From positions 15,569 through 21,899 of the forward strand of contig DMJQ01000124.1 in the NCBI GenBank assembly GCA_003457065.1: a stretch of 6,331 bases of DNA, written 5' to 3'. The notes under the pieces are model-generated. The model searched no databases. It saw nothing but the letters and a program-made list of their open reading frames with translations, and was not told the origin of the DNA. This DNA is from Clostridiales bacterium. Lineage in GTDB: Bacteria; Bacillota; Clostridia; Tissierellales; Sedimentibacteraceae. The position numbers were made by a program, and so were the translations under genes. Of this stretch, positions 4,232 to 6,331 are shown piece after piece (position 1 is the first letter of the stretch; each line of letters opens with the position of its first letter).

Positions 4232-6331
4232 ATATTGTATCTGTGTTTATATTTATGCTTACTCTGATATTTTCAATGTCTCTCTCCATGTAAACGGTGC
4301 GAAGAATTTTCTTCAGCTCATGTAATGCGTGGTTTGAAACCTTTATAAACAAATTGATTCTGTATTCATCGTTTACCTTGTAAATAGAATGTGGAACCGG
4401 TCTGTACAATAATAAGCTTCTTTCCTTAACCATATCTTTAACCAGTTCTTTTAACTCCTCATATTTTTCACCTGCTGTTTTGTTAACCAGCTCTTCGTTT
4501 TTTGATATGAGGCATATATTTATTATATTAATAAACGGCGGAAATGCAAATTCTTTTCGCAATTTTAATTCTTCATTTATAAAAACTTCGTAATCGTTGT
4601 TTTTAGCGGCATTTATTATGAAATTTTCCGGCTCGTATGTCTGAACGTATACCGTTCCTTTTTTGCTGCCCCTGCCTGCTCTGCCGCTTACCTGGGTTAT
4701 GAGCTGAAATGTTTTCTCGCTGGAGTTGTAAAACGGAAGATTTAATATGGCATCCGCAGACAGAACTCCCACGGTTGTTACATCCGGAAAGTCAAAACCC
4801 TTTGCAAGCATTTGTGTGCCTATTAATATATCAATTTTTCTTTCCTTGAATTTTCTGTATATATTCTCATATGCGTCCTTGTCTGACATGGAATCAAAAT
4901 CCATGCGCTCGATTGCCGCATTTGGAAACAGCTGTTTGACAAGCTTTTCCGCATGCTGTGTACCGGCACTGAACTGTTCTATTTTTTCGCTGCAGCACTT
5001 CGGACATTTGAACAGCATTCTCCTTGTTCTGCCGCAGTAGTGGCATTTCAGCATATTTCCGCTGGTGTGATAAGTCATGGAGACATCGCAGCGGTCGCAC
5101 CTTGCAACATAGCCGCATTTCTTACATGACACAAATCCGGAATAACCTCTCTTGTTCAAAAATAATATGACCTGTTCTTTTTTTATGAGGGAAACTTTAA
5201 TGCTTTCATACAATTCTTCGCTTATCATTGTACTATTACCCTTGTCCAGCTCGTTGCCCATATCAACTATTTTTATGTCAGGCATCTGATTATTGACACG
5301 CTTTTTCAGTTCAATTTTTTCTATCTGCCCCTTCATTGCCATGTAGTAGGTATTTATTGAAGGAGTGGCAGTTCCCAGTATTACCTTGCCGTTTAATAGA
5401 TATGACATTCTTATTGCAACTTCGGTGGTGTCATACTTCGGTGAAACAGATGAAATATAGCTGTCTTCGTGCTCTTCATCTATTACAATTACCCCTAAAT
5501 TTTTAATGGGGGCAAAAATTGCGGAGCGTGCTCCTATTACCACATCCACCTCGTGGTTGTAAACCTTGGTCCACTCTATGAATTTTTCCTTCTTGCTCAA
5601 TCTTGAATGAAATACTGCGATTTTGTTCCCGAATCTTTTTTGAAACCTGTCTATTGTCTGAGTCGTAAGAGAAATCTCGGGAACAAGCATTATGGATTGT
5701 TTACCTTGCTTTATATAGTGCTCGATAATGTTCATATACACTTCTGTCTTACCGCTTCCGGTAACTCCGTGAAGCAGAAATACCCTGCTGTCTGATGAAA
5801 TGATTTCATCACAGGCTTTTTGCTGTTCTTCATTTAAGTGGGCTGGCTTTTCCGTAGCAACCTGTTCTTCCCGGCTGTATAAAATATATTCTTCTTTCAA
5901 TATATTTTTTTTAATCAGATTATTTATGACTGCATTAGATACATTCAAATCTTCGGATAATTTTTTTACGTTTTCTTTTTTGTTTTCCTTAAGAAAATTA
6001 ATTATTCTTACCTGTTTTTCAGTCCCGTTTATGTCGTATTCGTCCAATGCCTTGTCCTCATACAAGGAAACATATTTCTCATAAGCGCTTTTGCTCTTTG
6101 ACTGCTCCCTGCTTTCGGACTCAATCATTCCCTTTTCTTTCAGACTTCTGAGAATTGTGAAAATATCGCTGCCGCCATATGTTTTTTTTAATTTTACAAG
6201 CTCAACAGGGCCCTCTTTTATGATTTGAAGGAGCTCATTTTCCTTTTCGTTCAATGTCAGTTCCGCAAATTCAGAACCTATTGCCCTAAATATAATATTG
6301 TGCTCATACTTTATCATCGCCGGAATCATAC
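4230..6331 (-). CDS. priA: Primosomal protein N' (replication restart helicase PriA), N-terminus beyond window
   Basis: PriA recognises stalled replication forks, unwinds them 3' to 5' and helps reload the replicative helicase. The visible part is about 700 residues; the first 90 to 100 or so lie beyond the right edge. The ATG at 6329 is internal, since the frame remains open to the edge and IPAMIKYEHNI is an internal PriA segment. Numbering from that codon, a winged-helix-like region precedes the helicase core: Walker A GVTGSGKT (188-195), the DEEH box (284-287), GTATPS (319-324), AKGFDFPDV (509-517) and QVSGRAGR (546-553). Between the two lobes four CxxC pairs bind two zinc ions (C402/405, 411/414, 429/432, 442/445). 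The loop after DEEH reads PKYDTTEVA, as in other Clostridia as I recall, rather than the proteobacterial RYxARD form. It is the first visible gene of the operon, with def after 8 bases. No damage is seen. Confidence 0.97.
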   Translation of the reverse strand, partial: MIPAMIKYEHNIIFRAIGSEFAELTLNEKENELLQIIKEGPVELVKLKKTYGGSDIFTILRSLKEKGMIESESREQSKSKSAYEKYVSLYEDKALDEYDINGTEKQVRIINFLKENKKENVKKLSEDLNVSNAVINNLIKKNILKEEYILYSREEQVATEKPAHLNEEQQKACDEIISSDSRVFLLHGVTGSGKTEVYMNIIEHYIKQGKQSIMLVPEISLTTQTIDRFQKRFGNKIAVFHSRLSKKEKFIEWTKVYNHEVDVVIGARSAIFAPIKNLGVIVIDEEHEDSYISSVSPKYDTTEVAIRMSYLLNGKVILGTATPSINTYYMAMKGQIEKIELKKRVNNQMPDIKIVDMGNELDKGNSTMISEELYESIKVSLIKKEQVILFLNKRGYSGFVSCKKCGYVARCDRCDVSMTYHTSGNMLKCHYCGRTRRMLFKCPKCCSEKIEQFSAGTQHAEKLVKQLFPNAAIERMDFDSMSDKDAYENIYRKFKERKIDILIGTQMLAKGFDFPDVTTVGVLSADAILNLPFYNSSEKTFQLITQVSGRAGRGSKKGTVYVQTYEPENFIINAAKNNDYEVFINEELKLRKEFAFPPFINIINICLISKNEELVNKTAGEKYEELKELVKDMVKERSLLLYRPVPHSIYKVNDEYRINLFIKVSNHALHELKKILRTVYMERDIENIRVSININTDTI

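Overview
The window looks like a piece of a chromosome from a low-G+C, Gram-positive anaerobe of the Clostridia/Tissierellia kind. This rests on the gene order priA-def-fmt-...-rsmB, strong AGGAGG-type ribosome binding sites, the AT-rich spacer, and Clostridia-like wording in PriA (for example the PKYDTTEVA stretch after the DEEH box). A genus such as Sedimentibacter would fit, but that is a guess from memory. All convincing genes lie on the minus strand, so the window is best read from right to left.

From the right edge: the C-terminal 700 residues or so of PriA (4230-6331, its start lies outside the window), peptide deformylase Def (3775-4221) and methionyl-tRNA formyltransferase Fmt (2828-3757). 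They are packed with gaps of 8 and 17 bases, and the priA stop codon lies inside the def ribosome binding site. Fmt formylates initiator Met-tRNA and Def removes the formyl group from new proteins; PriA restarts replication forks. Behind fmt, after only 33 bases and with no terminator, comes a two-gene accessory cassette. Its first gene encodes a 69-residue protein of unknown function whose frame appears to be broken by a one-base loss in a homopolymer. Its second gene encodes a DUF4160-family protein. A strong minus-strand hairpin terminator (2185-2225) ends the transcript.

Then follow about 1.1 kb (1087-2184) of very AT-rich DNA with no convincing gene. It contains a few short palindromes and one weak candidate for a 41-residue hydrophobic peptide.

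At the left, rsmB (1-995, cut off by the window edge just at its motif IV cysteine) has its own well-formed extended -10 promoter at 1058-1086. In Bacillus and many relatives rsmB follows fmt directly in one operon. Here the small cassette, terminator and spacer separate them, and rsmB seems to have become an independent transcription unit. That interruption, with the frameshifted accessory gene, is the main point of interest. I see no CRISPR array, transposase, tRNA, rRNA or recognisable riboswitch.
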